From Conexivisphaerales archaeon (lineage in GTDB: Archaea > Thermoproteota > Nitrososphaeria > Conexivisphaerales > DTJL01), in NCBI GenBank assembly GCA_038728585.1, contig JAVYTR010000005.1, positions 30,898 to 94,897 on the forward strand: DNA of 64,000 bases. The letters run 5' to 3'. The notes under the pieces are model-generated. The model ran no database searches and was not told the DNA's origin. It saw nothing but the letters and a program-made list of their open reading frames with translations. Shown piece by piece: positions 50,636-58,938 of this stretch (its first letter is position 1; each line of letters starts with the position of its first letter). The translations under genes were made by a program, and so were the position numbers.

Positions 50636-51578
50636 CTCTATACCAACCAGATGCCCCAGGTGCCATTCTCGCCTGATAGGAGATAGGGAAACTGGCGAAG
50701 TTGTATGCGGTAATTGCGGCTATGTGCTTGAGGAGGCGATGGAGTTCGAGGGGCCGGAATGGAAGGCCATAGACCCAGAAGATAAGCTGAAGAGGAGCAG
50801 GATAGGCGCTCCTTTAACCTTAACTCAGCATGACCTGGGGCTAACTACAGCAATAGGTGATAGCGATACAGACTATCAGGGGAACAGACTAGCTGGAGAA
50901 GAAAGGGCAAGTGCAGCAAGGATGAAGGTGTGGCAGTCAAGGATAAGGATTGTAGACAGCAAGGAAAGGTCGATGGCAAATGTTCTCGAGAAGATAACGT
51001 CTATGGCTGAGGCTCTAAGTTTACCTCCCAACGTTGCAGAAACTGCTGCCTACAACTTCAGGAGGTATTCAAAGAAGGGTTTCGCAAGAGGGAGAAGCGT
51101 AGTTGGCATGGCTGCAGCTTCCCTCTATCTTGCGTGCAGGCAGTGTGATGTCAACCGTTCTCTAGCGGAGATAGCTCAGAAGGTTGGAGTTGAGAAGAAG
51201 TACGTTGCAAAGTACTACAGGAGCCTGATAACTGAGATGGACATCCAGAGGGTTCCTATGGCCTCTCTGACAAACTACATATCAAAACTTTCGAACAACC
51301 TGAACGTAGCTCCAAGGGTGCAGAGGCTGGCTACAGAGCTTGGTAGAAAGGTATCTGCAGCCTCCATCAGCGGTGGTAGAGCCCCTTCAGGCCTCGCAGC
51401 AGCCTTCGTCTACATAGCAGCAACACTTCTCAACGAACATATACCACAGAGGGAGATAGCAGAGAAGGCTAACATAACAGAGGTTACTATAAGGAAGAGG
51501 TGCAGGGAGCTCTTCGAAAACTTTGAGGTATCAGTTATTCTGAAGGAAAGGACCAGGATTGAAGAGAAAGAGTTTTAG
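50619..51578 (+). CDS. tfb: transcription initiation factor IIB (TFB)
   Basis: A 319-residue TFB: zinc ribbon CPRCHSRLIGD and VVCGNCGYVL near residues 12-38, the B-reader region around GPEWKAIDPEDKLKRSRIGA, then two cyclin repeats (EKITSMAEALSLPPNVAETA; VQRLATELGRKVSAASISGG) and a C-terminal NITEVTIRKRCRELF helix. Known: it bridges TBP-bound promoter and RNA polymerase and reads the BRE. All parts are present. It overlaps Gar1 and is followed 2 bases later by the TFE-beta-like gene, joining two initiation factors in one operon. Confidence 0.96.
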   Translation: MEETNSSIPTRCPRCHSRLIGDRETGEVVCGNCGYVLEEAMEFEGPEWKAIDPEDKLKRSRIGAPLTLTQHDLGLTTAIGDSDTDYQGNRLAGEERASAARMKVWQSRIRIVDSKERSMANVLEKITSMAEALSLPPNVAETAAYNFRRYSKKGFARGRSVVGMAAASLYLACRQCDVNRSLAEIAQKVGVEKKYVAKYYRSLITEMDIQRVPMASLTNYISKLSNNLNVAPRVQRLATELGRKVSAASISGGRAPSGLAAAFVYIAATLLNEHIPQREIAEKANITEVTIRKRCRELFENFEVSVILKERTRIEEKEF

Positions 51579-51580
51579 GT

Positions 51581-52003
51581 GTGAAGTTTAATTTATATAA
51601 TAGTCATAAAGGTGATTTGGAGTTCTTGCAAGAAGCAGAAGAAGACCTGATAAGCAAGGTTTACAGTCTGGTAATCGGAAGCGGTGGTAAGGGTATACTC
51701 CAGAGTGAACTCTGGAAGGTTCTCGGGCTGACAAGCAGAGACGGCTCAAGAATAGCATCAAGGCTGGAAAAAAGAAAGCTGATCAAGAGAGAGAGGGTTC
51801 TAGAGAACGGCAGATGGACCTACAACCTTCTTCCTCTTGTCATCCCTATAGACACCAGCAGCATAGAGGATGCGCCATGCATAAGGTGCAGCGATGAAGA
51901 GAGATGCTCTCTTGACTCCTCCGTATCGCCTGTCACCTGCAGGCTGCTTGAGGAATGGGTCGTAAGGGAGTACAGGCAGGCAAAGGAAAGTGCGTCTCAG
52001 TGA
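51581..52003 (+). CDS. TFE-beta (RPC34/hRPC39-like) transcription factor
   Basis: This 140-residue protein has a winged helix (SKVYSLVIGSGGKGILQSEL; SRDGSRIASRLEKRKLIKRE; about residues 24-85) and a C-terminal cluster Cys100, Cys103, Cys109, Cys120 in CIRC-x5-C-SLDSSVSPVTC, followed by EEWV. That is the arrangement of archaeal TFE-beta and human RPC39, whose cysteines hold a 4Fe-4S cluster (family knowledge). It directly follows TFB. The frame opens at GTG 51581, but TTTAATTTATAA at 51587-51598 would suit a leaderless TTG start at 51617 (MEFLQEAEED). It may aid promoter opening together with TFE-alpha. Confidence 0.82.
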   Translation: MKFNLYNSHKGDLEFLQEAEEDLISKVYSLVIGSGGKGILQSELWKVLGLTSRDGSRIASRLEKRKLIKRERVLENGRWTYNLLPLVIPIDTSSIEDAPCIRCSDEERCSLDSSVSPVTCRLLEEWVVREYRQAKESASQ

Positions 52004-52625
52004 GGCAAGAAGGGAATACTACAGAAGGTTAGCAAAGAAGAAGGGCTATCTGAGCAGGGCAGCCTTCAAGCTGCTCCAGATCGATTCCAGGTTTAGAATA
52101 CTCAGAAAAGGGTATTCTGTTCTGGACCTTGGCTGCTCACCTGGAGGCTGGTCGCAAATAGCAAGCAGAAAGGTAGGTAGCCAGGGAAGAGTTGTAGGTG
52201 TTGATGTTGAACCAGCATCTTACAAGGCTTCCAATTTCATCTTTCTGAACGCAGATATAAACTCGCCAGAATTTGAAGAAAGGCTTTCAGCGCTTAACCT
52301 CAAATTCGACATAATCCTTTCTGACCTATCTCCAAAACTCATAGGAATATGGGATGCGGATTCATCAAGGCAGCTTCTTCTGACATCAGATGCCCTTAGC
52401 ATAGCCGAGAAGTACCTTAAGGCTGGAGGAAATGCGGTTGTTAAGCTGTTTCAGGGAGAGATGCTTGAAGAAACTATCATTGAGCTGAAGAAAAGGTTCT
52501 TGCAAGTGATAGTTGCCAAGCCTCCTGCCAGCAGAAAGCAGGCGAGTGAAATCTATGCTGTGTGCATGAACTTCAGGCCTGAGAAAGAGCGTCTTCAACT
52601 GCCCATACGGGAGCATCAGTCCTGA
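51990..52625 (+). CDS. rlmE: FtsJ/RrmJ-type rRNA 2'-O-methyltransferase
   Basis: A 211-residue Rossmann methyltransferase: KKGYLSRAAFKLLQID with catalytic Lys27, SAM motif VLDLGCSPGGWSQ at ~44-56, LSDLSPKLIG with the catalytic Asp, and VVKLFQGE with the second Lys; KPPASRKQASEIYAVC closes the fold. Known: it methylates a U in the A-loop of 23S rRNA (archaeal counterparts of RrmJ). The start is GTG 51990, overlapping the TFE-beta gene by 14 bases. Its 3' end overlaps the convergent trm1 gene by 53 bases. Confidence 0.93.
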   Translation: MRLSEARREYYRRLAKKKGYLSRAAFKLLQIDSRFRILRKGYSVLDLGCSPGGWSQIASRKVGSQGRVVGVDVEPASYKASNFIFLNADINSPEFEERLSALNLKFDIILSDLSPKLIGIWDADSSRQLLLTSDALSIAEKYLKAGGNAVVKLFQGEMLEETIIELKKRFLQVIVAKPPASRKQASEIYAVCMNFRPEKERLQLPIREHQS

Positions 52626-53742
52626 CCGCTTGGCTGTCTATTGCGGTTAAAGTTGCTTTGTAGCCAAAAGCGATCAGCTTCTGAACAATTTCGCTTGGGC
52701 TGATGGCCTTCTTCCCCAACCTGTCGGCTATGTCTGGGATGCTGTAGTAATAAGGAGGAGAGGGTAGCTCTTCGTAGGCTCTATTCAGCATCTTCAGATA
52801 CCTCTTGCTCCATTTCTCTTCTGCTGCCTGCATCATATTGCTCACCAGGTTTCTGTCGAATATCTCGCCAACCCATACAGGTCCAGCGATGGTAGTGCTC
52901 ATTCCGCATCTCGGGCATAACTTTGCTTCATCCCATGAATCAAGTGTTAACTCCTTTCTGAAATAGCATAATCTGCAGTACCTGACATAGCCTATACCAT
53001 TCATCATCGTGTTGGCATTTTCGATCCCCTTCTCGATTACAAAGTACACACGCATGTAATGCTGGTCTGAGTGCGCAAATACCACTTTTGCAGCCAAGTC
53101 TAGCTGCATGCCCTTTCTTATCACCATCGATGCCAGCAACCTCAACCCTAGCTCTGTGCTGAAGTCGCATCTGGCAGATGTACCAAAATACCTTCTGAAT
53201 GCAACATCGTTGTAAAGTCCTTTCAGCGCTGCGGTATCTGTTGCTGTCACAGATAACATTCCGCCAAACTTCACAGCCTTCAGCGCATCTTCAACGAACC
53301 TGACAGGAGAGCCAAAAGGGTCAACATCTATTATGTCAAACCTTTCATCCTTCTCGGTCAGGAAGAGGTCTGCGTTCTTGTTCGACAGCTCCACAAGCGC
53401 CTCTCTGCCATTAAGTCTTGCTGATAACCGGGCAATCCTCAGTCCCTCAACATTCAGGTCATTTCCATAGGCTCTTTCGATTCCCTTGACTTCGTTCGCA
53501 ACCCTTACAAGTCTAGCTCCAGCGCCAGTCAATGCTTCCCCGTAAATCGCATTAGGTTTCTTCATCGCTCTGTAGGCAAGGATGGAGATATCCCTTACCA
53601 GTTTACCTCTAGGGTTGAAGAAGACAGGTTTCTTTGAAGGTGATGCAGAACTCAGGCTGGCCCTTGGAACCAACAGGCTGGTCTCACCTTCTGTTATCAC
53701 TGTGTATTCGTGGTCATCATCAGCAGGAAGCTCCGGCTGCAA
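52573..53742 (-). CDS. trm1: tRNA (guanine26-N2)-dimethyltransferase Trm1
   Basis: A 389-residue Trm1: VFFNPRGKLVRDISILAYRA, AGARLVRVANEVKGIE, IDVDPFGSPVRFVEDAL with the catalytic Asp-Pro-Phe-Gly, and a C-terminal domain with a zinc site (CRLCYFR and CPRCGMS). Known: it dimethylates G26 in tRNAs. Length is normal. The start is TTG 53742, with a TATA-like GTTTATTTAAACG at 53762-53774 on the minus strand; a GGGAGGA purine stretch also precedes it. Divergent from THEP1 and convergent, overlapping, with the FtsJ gene. Confidence 0.95.
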   Translation of the reverse strand: MQPELPADDDHEYTVITEGETSLLVPRASLSSASPSKKPVFFNPRGKLVRDISILAYRAMKKPNAIYGEALTGAGARLVRVANEVKGIERAYGNDLNVEGLRIARLSARLNGREALVELSNKNADLFLTEKDERFDIIDVDPFGSPVRFVEDALKAVKFGGMLSVTATDTAALKGLYNDVAFRRYFGTSARCDFSTELGLRLLASMVIRKGMQLDLAAKVVFAHSDQHYMRVYFVIEKGIENANTMMNGIGYVRYCRLCYFRKELTLDSWDEAKLCPRCGMSTTIAGPVWVGEIFDRNLVSNMMQAAEEKWSKRYLKMLNRAYEELPSPPYYYSIPDIADRLGKKAISPSEIVQKLIAFGYKATLTAIDSQAVRTDAPVWAVEDALSQA

Positions 53743-53838
53743 CGCCTGCTATTCCTCCCGCGTTTAAATAAACAGAAGGAAGTTCTTAAAACAGCATCTC
53801 TGAGCAGCCTATGCCGAGTGATTTGACTGAAAGATGGG

Positions 53839-54399
53839 ATGATGATGGTGACTGTCATGGCTGAAGCAAGGCTAATTCTCATAACAGGCATTCCTGGAGT
53901 GGGTAAGACGACGCTTCTGAGCAAGGTTATACTTGAGCTCAGAAAGCGAGGCCTCTCCGTAGGAGGAGTATACTCCAAGGAAATGAGAGAGGATAAGGTC
54001 AGGACAGGGTTTGTGATGACAGACCTACTGACAGGCTTCCAGAAGGAGCTTGCATCTGTCCATGGGCAGGGGCCAAGGATGGGCAGGTATAGAGTCAACC
54101 TGAAGAATCTGGCCGATTTTGGGGCACCAGCTTTGGAATCAGCAATCCAAAACGCTGACATAATAGTCATAGACGAGGTTGGCCCGATGGAGCTCGTAAG
54201 TCCAGAGTTCAGAAGGGCTGTGAAACAGGTGATGGAATGCAGCAAACCTGCTTTGATAGTTATTCACCTGAGGATGAGGGACCCGCTTATAGAAGAGATA
54301 AAGGGGAGAGGTGATTCGCTGATATTCGAAGTGACGCCAGAGAACAGAAATGAGCTGGCATCAGCAATTCTCAGGTCTTTAAAGGTAGTTGCTGGATGA
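53839..54399 (+). CDS. THEP1-type nucleoside triphosphatase
   Basis: A 186-residue P-loop NTPase of the THEP1/NTPase_1 family: Walker A GIPGVGKTT, GGVYSKEMREDKVRTGFVMT, IVIDEVGPMELVSPEFRRAV (Walker B and family signature), and a late ALIVIHLRMRDPLIEE. Known: archaeal THEP1 and human NTPCR hydrolyse many NTPs; the cell role is unclear. Several nearby ATGs (53839, 53842, 53857) make the exact start uncertain; ATG 53857 (MAEARLILITGIPG) begins nearest the fold. Its stop overlaps the RNase HII start by 4 bases. Confidence 0.9.
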   Translation: MMMVTVMAEARLILITGIPGVGKTTLLSKVILELRKRGLSVGGVYSKEMREDKVRTGFVMTDLLTGFQKELASVHGQGPRMGRYRVNLKNLADFGAPALESAIQNADIIVIDEVGPMELVSPEFRRAVKQVMECSKPALIVIHLRMRDPLIEEIKGRGDSLIFEVTPENRNELASAILRSLKVVAG

Positions 54400-55073
54400 G
54401 CTCAAGGCTGATATGCGGTGTAGATGACGCAGGCAGGGGCTGCATCTTCGGACCCCTCTTCATAGCTGGAGCAGCGATGACTGAGCAGATAGCGATTGAG
54501 CTTCAGGCAGAAGGGGTAAAGGATTCAAAGCTTCTAACACCCCAGCAGAGGGAAAGACTTTTTGACATAATCAAGGAGAAGGCTACTCGGTACACAGTAT
54601 TGCCAATAAACCCAGCCGAGGTGGATGAGTACGTCAGGAGAAGGCAGAAGCATACCAAGCTGAACTATTTAGAAGCCATATACATGGCAAGAGCTGTCAA
54701 CCAGCTTCCAGGTGAAGTTGCATACATAGACGCCTCGGATACAGACGTGAAGTTCTTTGCTTCTCAGGTACAGGAGAACATCAGAAGGGATGTAAGCATA
54801 GTTGCAGTTCATCATGCAGACAGGCTATTCCCTGTGGTCTCAGCAGCCAGCATACTTGCAAAGGTATCCAGGGACAGGGAGATTGAGAGGATAAAGCATG
54901 AGCTTGGCGATTTTGGCTCAGGCTACCCATCTGATCCAAAGACCATATCTTTCCTGAAGGAATGGATGAAGTCAAAGGGGGAGCCTCCCCCATACACCAG
55001 GCTGAGCTGGAAGACATGGAAGAAGCTTGTCCAGACAACTCTTAAGATGGATAGAAAAGATACTTCTGGCTGA
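54396..55073 (+). CDS. rnhB: ribonuclease HII
   Basis: A 225-residue RNase HII: GVDDAGRGCIFGPLFIAG holds the conserved DxAGRG motif with the first catalytic acid (family form DEAGRG, here DDAGRG), VKDSKLLTPQQRERLF, YIDASDTDVKFF, and VHHADRLFPVVSAASILAKV with later acids. Known: it cuts the RNA strand at RNA/DNA hybrids and single ribonucleotides. The Glu of DEAGRG is Asp here, a conservative change. Coupled to THEP1 by an ATGA overlap. It ends 5 bases before the convergent inositol-phosphate synthase stop. Confidence 0.93.
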   Translation: MSSRLICGVDDAGRGCIFGPLFIAGAAMTEQIAIELQAEGVKDSKLLTPQQRERLFDIIKEKATRYTVLPINPAEVDEYVRRRQKHTKLNYLEAIYMARAVNQLPGEVAYIDASDTDVKFFASQVQENIRRDVSIVAVHHADRLFPVVSAASILAKVSRDREIERIKHELGDFGSGYPSDPKTISFLKEWMKSKGEPPPYTRLSWKTWKKLVQTTLKMDRKDTSG

Positions 55074-55078
55074 AAATT

Positions 55079-56146
55079 CTACCTTTCTCTCTTGCCTTCG
55101 ATGAATTGCATGAACCTTTCTTTTGCTTCATCGTAAGGAAGCTGAAGAGGTGGATGCTTGAAGCAGTAAGAAGAAAGGCTGAGGAGCTGTCCGGCTACAC
55201 CTCTCTGCAGTGCAATTTTTGTGCCTCTTATAGCATCTATCATAACCCCTCCGCTGTCTGGAGCATCGACGACGTGAAGCTTTGCTTCTATAGTCACAGG
55301 AGTATTGCCAAAGTACCTTCCCTTCACCCATATGTAGCAGACCTTATCGTTCTTCAGAAAGGGCACATAATCGCTCGGGCCTATCCTCGTCGGAACTGGA
55401 TAAGGTGTCATCGCCCTGACAGCACTTGTCTTGCTTTCTCTTTTATCCGCAAGCCTGCTCTCTTCGAGCATGTTCAGAAAATCTGTGTCGCCTCCTATGT
55501 TCAGCTGATATGTTTCATCTACCTTCACCCCTCTGTCGTGAAGCAGCTTCACTATAGTCTTGTGAAGCACCGTTGCGCCTATCTGGCTCATCACATCATC
55601 CCCAGCAACCGGCAGACCAGCTTTCTCAAACCTGCCGGCCCACTCTTCGTTACTAGCTATAAAGACGGGCATCGCGTTTATGAAAGCAACACCAGCCTTC
55701 AGAGCCTCCTCAGCATACTTCTGCACAGCCAGCTTGCTCCCGACTGGTAAGTAGTTCACAAGTATCTCTGCTCCTGAATCCTTCAGCTCCTTCCAGACCT
55801 CAACCTCCTTTCTGTCCGAAACCTTCACTACCTGTGAAAGGTATTTACCTAGTCCATCGAGCAATGGACCCCTCTTAACCTCAACCCCCATCGTTTCTAC
55901 ATCACAGAACTTCGGTGTGTTGTTCAGGCCTGAGAAGATGGCTTCTGAAAGGTCCTTTCCGACCTTCTTTTCATCAACATCGAACGCAGCCACAAATTCT
56001 ATGTCTGATGGTTTTATACCTGCAAGAGAATATGATATTAATCCGGTTGCATCATCCTCCTTCTTTCTTGAATAATACCTGGTTCCCTGAATGAGGGCTG
56101 AAGCACAGTTACCTACGCCAGCTATTGCAACTTTGACCTTTGGCAT
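55079..56146 (-). CDS. ino1: inositol-1-phosphate synthase (archaeal type)
   Basis: About 355 residues: VAIAGVGNCASALIQG is the NAD-binding start, with VAAFDVDEKKVGKDLSEAIF, EILVNYLPVGSKLAVQ, GDDVMSQIGATVLHKTI and LNIGGDTDFLNMLEESRLADK, the active-site lysine region. Known: it turns glucose-6-phosphate into inositol-1-phosphate for archaeal inositol lipids and solutes. The frame opens at ATG 56161, but TTTTAAAGC at 56172-56180 and the family start favour ATG 56146 (MPKVKVAIAG). Next to cis-prenyltransferase and DUF373 genes, it fits a lipid-related neighbourhood. Confidence 0.92.
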   Translation of the reverse strand: MPKVKVAIAGVGNCASALIQGTRYYSRKKEDDATGLISYSLAGIKPSDIEFVAAFDVDEKKVGKDLSEAIFSGLNNTPKFCDVETMGVEVKRGPLLDGLGKYLSQVVKVSDRKEVEVWKELKDSGAEILVNYLPVGSKLAVQKYAEEALKAGVAFINAMPVFIASNEEWAGRFEKAGLPVAGDDVMSQIGATVLHKTIVKLLHDRGVKVDETYQLNIGGDTDFLNMLEESRLADKRESKTSAVRAMTPYPVPTRIGPSDYVPFLKNDKVCYIWVKGRYFGNTPVTIEAKLHVVDAPDSGGVMIDAIRGTKIALQRGVAGQLLSLSSYCFKHPPLQLPYDEAKERFMQFIEGKRER

Positions 56147-56204
56147 GAGTTTTATAGCCATAAAACAGGTGCTTTAAAACGTTGCTTTTACCAGTAATCA
56201 AAAA

Positions 56205-56891
56205 TCAGGACGACTGAGTCTTGTCTTGCATTATCCTCACTATCTTTGCATAATATGTCCCATGGTCTCCAGCCCTGTTTGTGAATCCCCAGTCTGATGG
56301 CTTCTGAGGATTGTACTTCACAAAGTTCTTTCCGGGGTCAGAATCCAGCAGAGTGTAGAAGTACAAATCACTGCCGTCTGAATCTCCTATATGAACAAAC
56401 GCTCCAAGGTGATATTTGTCATCGCTCTTCGATAAATACAGAGGTGCAGGTGCTTCGTCTGCAAGCAGCCTGTAGCTGCTGAGCTTGAGCAGGCTCACCA
56501 CATCCCCAAGCTGAAACCTCTGCGTCAGTTCAGAGAGACCTAACACTCTTCCTATCGCCTTCTTGAAAACCTCTGGTACTTCCTTTATCAGCAGAATCGG
56601 AGAATAAAGATATCGGGGGTCGAACGCTTCTGGCGAAAAAGTGACCTCTTCGGCCTCTTCATCCACTTTGTATCTGAGAAACTGGTCTATCTTATCTGAT
56701 AATGCATAAAAGAAGACTGGTGCATCGCCTATCTGCTCAGAGTGGACTGCAAGGGCATATTTTGGCTGCGATTTATCTATACTTATCCCGAATACAGGCC
56801 TTGGAACCCTTTCGAACGCGCATGCTAACCTTCCAAGCTCGACTATAGATGACAGCTCTGCAAAGATCGGCTCTCCCTTGGCTTTTGGCAT
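56205..56891 (-). CDS. conserved-looking archaeal hypothetical protein
   Basis: A 228-residue soluble protein that I do not recognise. Seen: a beta-rich first half (RPVFGISIDKSQPKYALAVH; APVFFYALSDKIDQFLRYKV), a middle helical stretch (PEVFKKAIGRVLGLSELTQR), and a C-terminal part with DLYFYTLLDSDPGKNFVKYN and a final AGDHGTYYAKIVRIM. No signal peptide, transmembrane helix or metal motif. The TATA-like TTTATATA at about 56915-56923 (minus strand) suits ATG 56891 as a leaderless start. Its place between inositol-phosphate synthase and the prenyltransferase gives no firm clue. Confidence 0.75.
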   Translation of the reverse strand: MPKAKGEPIFAELSSIVELGRLACAFERVPRPVFGISIDKSQPKYALAVHSEQIGDAPVFFYALSDKIDQFLRYKVDEEAEEVTFSPEAFDPRYLYSPILLIKEVPEVFKKAIGRVLGLSELTQRFQLGDVVSLLKLSSYRLLADEAPAPLYLSKSDDKYHLGAFVHIGDSDGSDLYFYTLLDSDPGKNFVKYNPQKPSDWGFTNRAGDHGTYYAKIVRIMQDKTQSS

Positions 56892-56991
56892 GCTTCGATG
56901 TTTAACGATTGCATATATAAACCGTTTTTAACTTCAGCTGAATGAATCTGATTACCTGATTGTCTGGCTAACTAATTACCTGATTATTCAA

Positions 56992-57792
56992 TTATCTTCC
57001 AAAACGCCTCTGCCTGTTCTGGTAAGTCCTTATTGCCCTGAGAAAATCCAGCTTCCTGAATCCAGGCCAGTAAACATCCAGAAAGACCAGCTCGCTATAG
57101 GCTGATTGCCACAGCAGGAAGCCACTCAGCCTGACTTCGCCTGATGTCCTTATTATCAGGTCAGGGTCAGGTTCAGGCAGAAACGATGTGAAGAGGTAGC
57201 TTGAAAATTTCTTTTCATCTATATCGAGCGGGTCAAGCTCTCCCCTTGATACTTCCTCAGCTATTCTTCTCACTGCATGCAGTATCTCCATCCTTCCTCC
57301 ATAGGCTATCGCAAAATTTAGGTAAAGGTCGCTGTAATTAGCTGACTCTTCTTCGAGCTTCAGCAGCCTGCTCCTAACTCCTTCTGGGAGTATCTGTATA
57401 TTTCCCATAGCTTTTACATGAACCTTATGCTTGTGAACATACCGTCCCTGTATCAGCTTCTCCAGCTTATTCTCTATTATCTCAAATATCTTCCTCAGCT
57501 CGTCAGGGTCTCTGCTCAGGTTTTCTGTTGACAGCACATATAGCGTCAGTGACTGGATCTTGTATTCAAGGCACCATTCGAGCAAATTCTCTACCCTGTC
57601 GGCCCCTAAAGCATGACCCATCCATTCAGGGTAGTCTCGCTCCTGAGCCCACCTTCTGTTCCCGTCTAGAATAACTCCAATATGCTTTGGCATGTTCCCC
57701 TTCTTTATCTGGCTCTCTAGGAGCTTTGTGTATACTCTGTATACTCCAAGGTAATGCAGAGTTGTGCGGAGTATGCCATCATTCCTTTTCAT
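56992..57792 (-). CDS. uppS: cis-prenyltransferase (undecaprenyl/dolichyl diphosphate synthase family)
   Basis: A 266-residue UppS family enzyme: GVILDGNRRWAQERDYPEWM with the catalytic Asp, GHALGADRVENLLEWC, LTLYVLSTENLSRDPDEL, and the C-terminal signature DLIIRTSGEVRLSGFLLWQS with SELVFLDVYWPGF. Known: it chains isopentenyl diphosphate in cis to make the lipid carrier for glycosylation. Length is normal. Its first 14 bases overlap the DUF373 gene upstream, so the two are co-translated; pairing of these genes is common in archaea. No substrate-length determinant can be read safely. Confidence 0.94.
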   Translation of the reverse strand: MKRNDGILRTTLHYLGVYRVYTKLLESQIKKGNMPKHIGVILDGNRRWAQERDYPEWMGHALGADRVENLLEWCLEYKIQSLTLYVLSTENLSRDPDELRKIFEIIENKLEKLIQGRYVHKHKVHVKAMGNIQILPEGVRSRLLKLEEESANYSDLYLNFAIAYGGRMEILHAVRRIAEEVSRGELDPLDIDEKKFSSYLFTSFLPEPDPDLIIRTSGEVRLSGFLLWQSAYSELVFLDVYWPGFRKLDFLRAIRTYQNRQRRFGR

Positions 57793-58894
57793 GAGCTGAC
57801 ACTCGTCTGCTCTGGATTACCTGGTAAAAGAGGTATACAAGGACAAGCACAACAGCCAAACCTGCAAGCAGCAAGGAGACTATAGGCACAGCCGAGCCTT
57901 TCGGGTTTTCGAAGAGAGCTGCCAGTGCCAGGACAGGTGTGTACATGAGAACCAGGGCTGCCATTGCTATCAGGTCCCTTGCCACCTTGGTGCTTCTCTG
58001 CATACCATGGTAAACAGCATCAACAACAATATTGACTCCTATCGCAACCCAGAAGAGTATGAGAGAGCTCTGAATAAAGGTACCCACAAAAAGACCAAGA
58101 TACTGATACACCAAGGAAGGATTAACACTCAGCAGCCTCCACTGTGTAAGAGAGGTCATTGCGTTGTAGCCCTGCACCACTGCAACTATCCCTATTATGA
58201 CTGAAGCCAGAAAGGCGAAGAACCTTGCCATAAAGAAGGTTCTCCTTCTTGCCTGGCCAAGCATAGTGTCGAATCCAAAACCTCTTATCAAGAAGATCCC
58301 TCCGACCACAAACGCAAAGATGTACAGAAAGTCCTGGTAAAGTTGCAAAGAAGCAAATATTCCGTACAGAAGAAGCAGAAGGCCTGGTATTCCCAGTACA
58401 TACCTTGAATATTTTGGCTCGTATATCAGCATCTTGAGGTATCTGCCAAGAACCTCATAGCTCTCTTCAACGCTCGCACTATGCTTGATAACTATCCTTC
58501 TTGTGCTGAGTATAGGGGCAACACCATGAAGTATCGGCACAATCTTTTCATCCTCTATACCGTCTGATACAAGAACTATCCCCTCAGGGTTTATTGCACC
58601 AACGATCTGCTTTGCCTGCCTGAGCATCTTCTGGTCTGCTTCAAACCCTCCCTCCTTTGTCCCAGAAAGCAAAGCTACTTCGCATTCATACCCCTTTTCT
58701 CTGAGCTTGTCACATTCGCCTACAGCAGCGTATATTGCGTTTGCATCTGCTTCTTCCGGGTCAGCAAGCATCAGCTTCATACCAGCCTCTAGGCACTTCT
58801 CTCTTCCCACTACAGGTGTCTCGACACCTGCCTTTGTGCCCAAATCGTCATCCCTGTCCACGTTCAGGACCAGGATCCTTCTGCCTGCTGACAA
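57779..58894 (-). CDS. DUF373 membrane protein
   Basis: A 371-residue protein: a cytosolic N-terminal half beginning ILVLNVDRDDDLGTKAGVET with AGMKLMLADPEEADANAIYA and QIVGAINPEGIVLVSDGIED, then several transmembrane helices from about residue 165 (YVLGIPGLLLLLYGIFASLQ; FLYIFAFVVGGIFLI; and four to five more) ending in a basic tail. That is the DUF373 layout found widely in archaea. Its function is unknown; proximity to the cis-prenyltransferase, with overlap, suggests a membrane lipid or glycan carrier role. Confidence 0.9.
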   Translation of the reverse strand: MSAGRRILVLNVDRDDDLGTKAGVETPVVGREKCLEAGMKLMLADPEEADANAIYAAVGECDKLREKGYECEVALLSGTKEGGFEADQKMLRQAKQIVGAINPEGIVLVSDGIEDEKIVPILHGVAPILSTRRIVIKHSASVEESYEVLGRYLKMLIYEPKYSRYVLGIPGLLLLLYGIFASLQLYQDFLYIFAFVVGGIFLIRGFGFDTMLGQARRRTFFMARFFAFLASVIIGIVAVVQGYNAMTSLTQWRLLSVNPSLVYQYLGLFVGTFIQSSLILFWVAIGVNIVVDAVYHGMQRSTKVARDLIAMAALVLMYTPVLALAALFENPKGSAVPIVSLLLAGLAVVLVLVYLFYQVIQSRRVSAHEKE

Positions 58895-58938
58895 ATCAGT
58901 ATGAGATTCAAAAGCCGGTAATATAAGTAATTCTGGTA

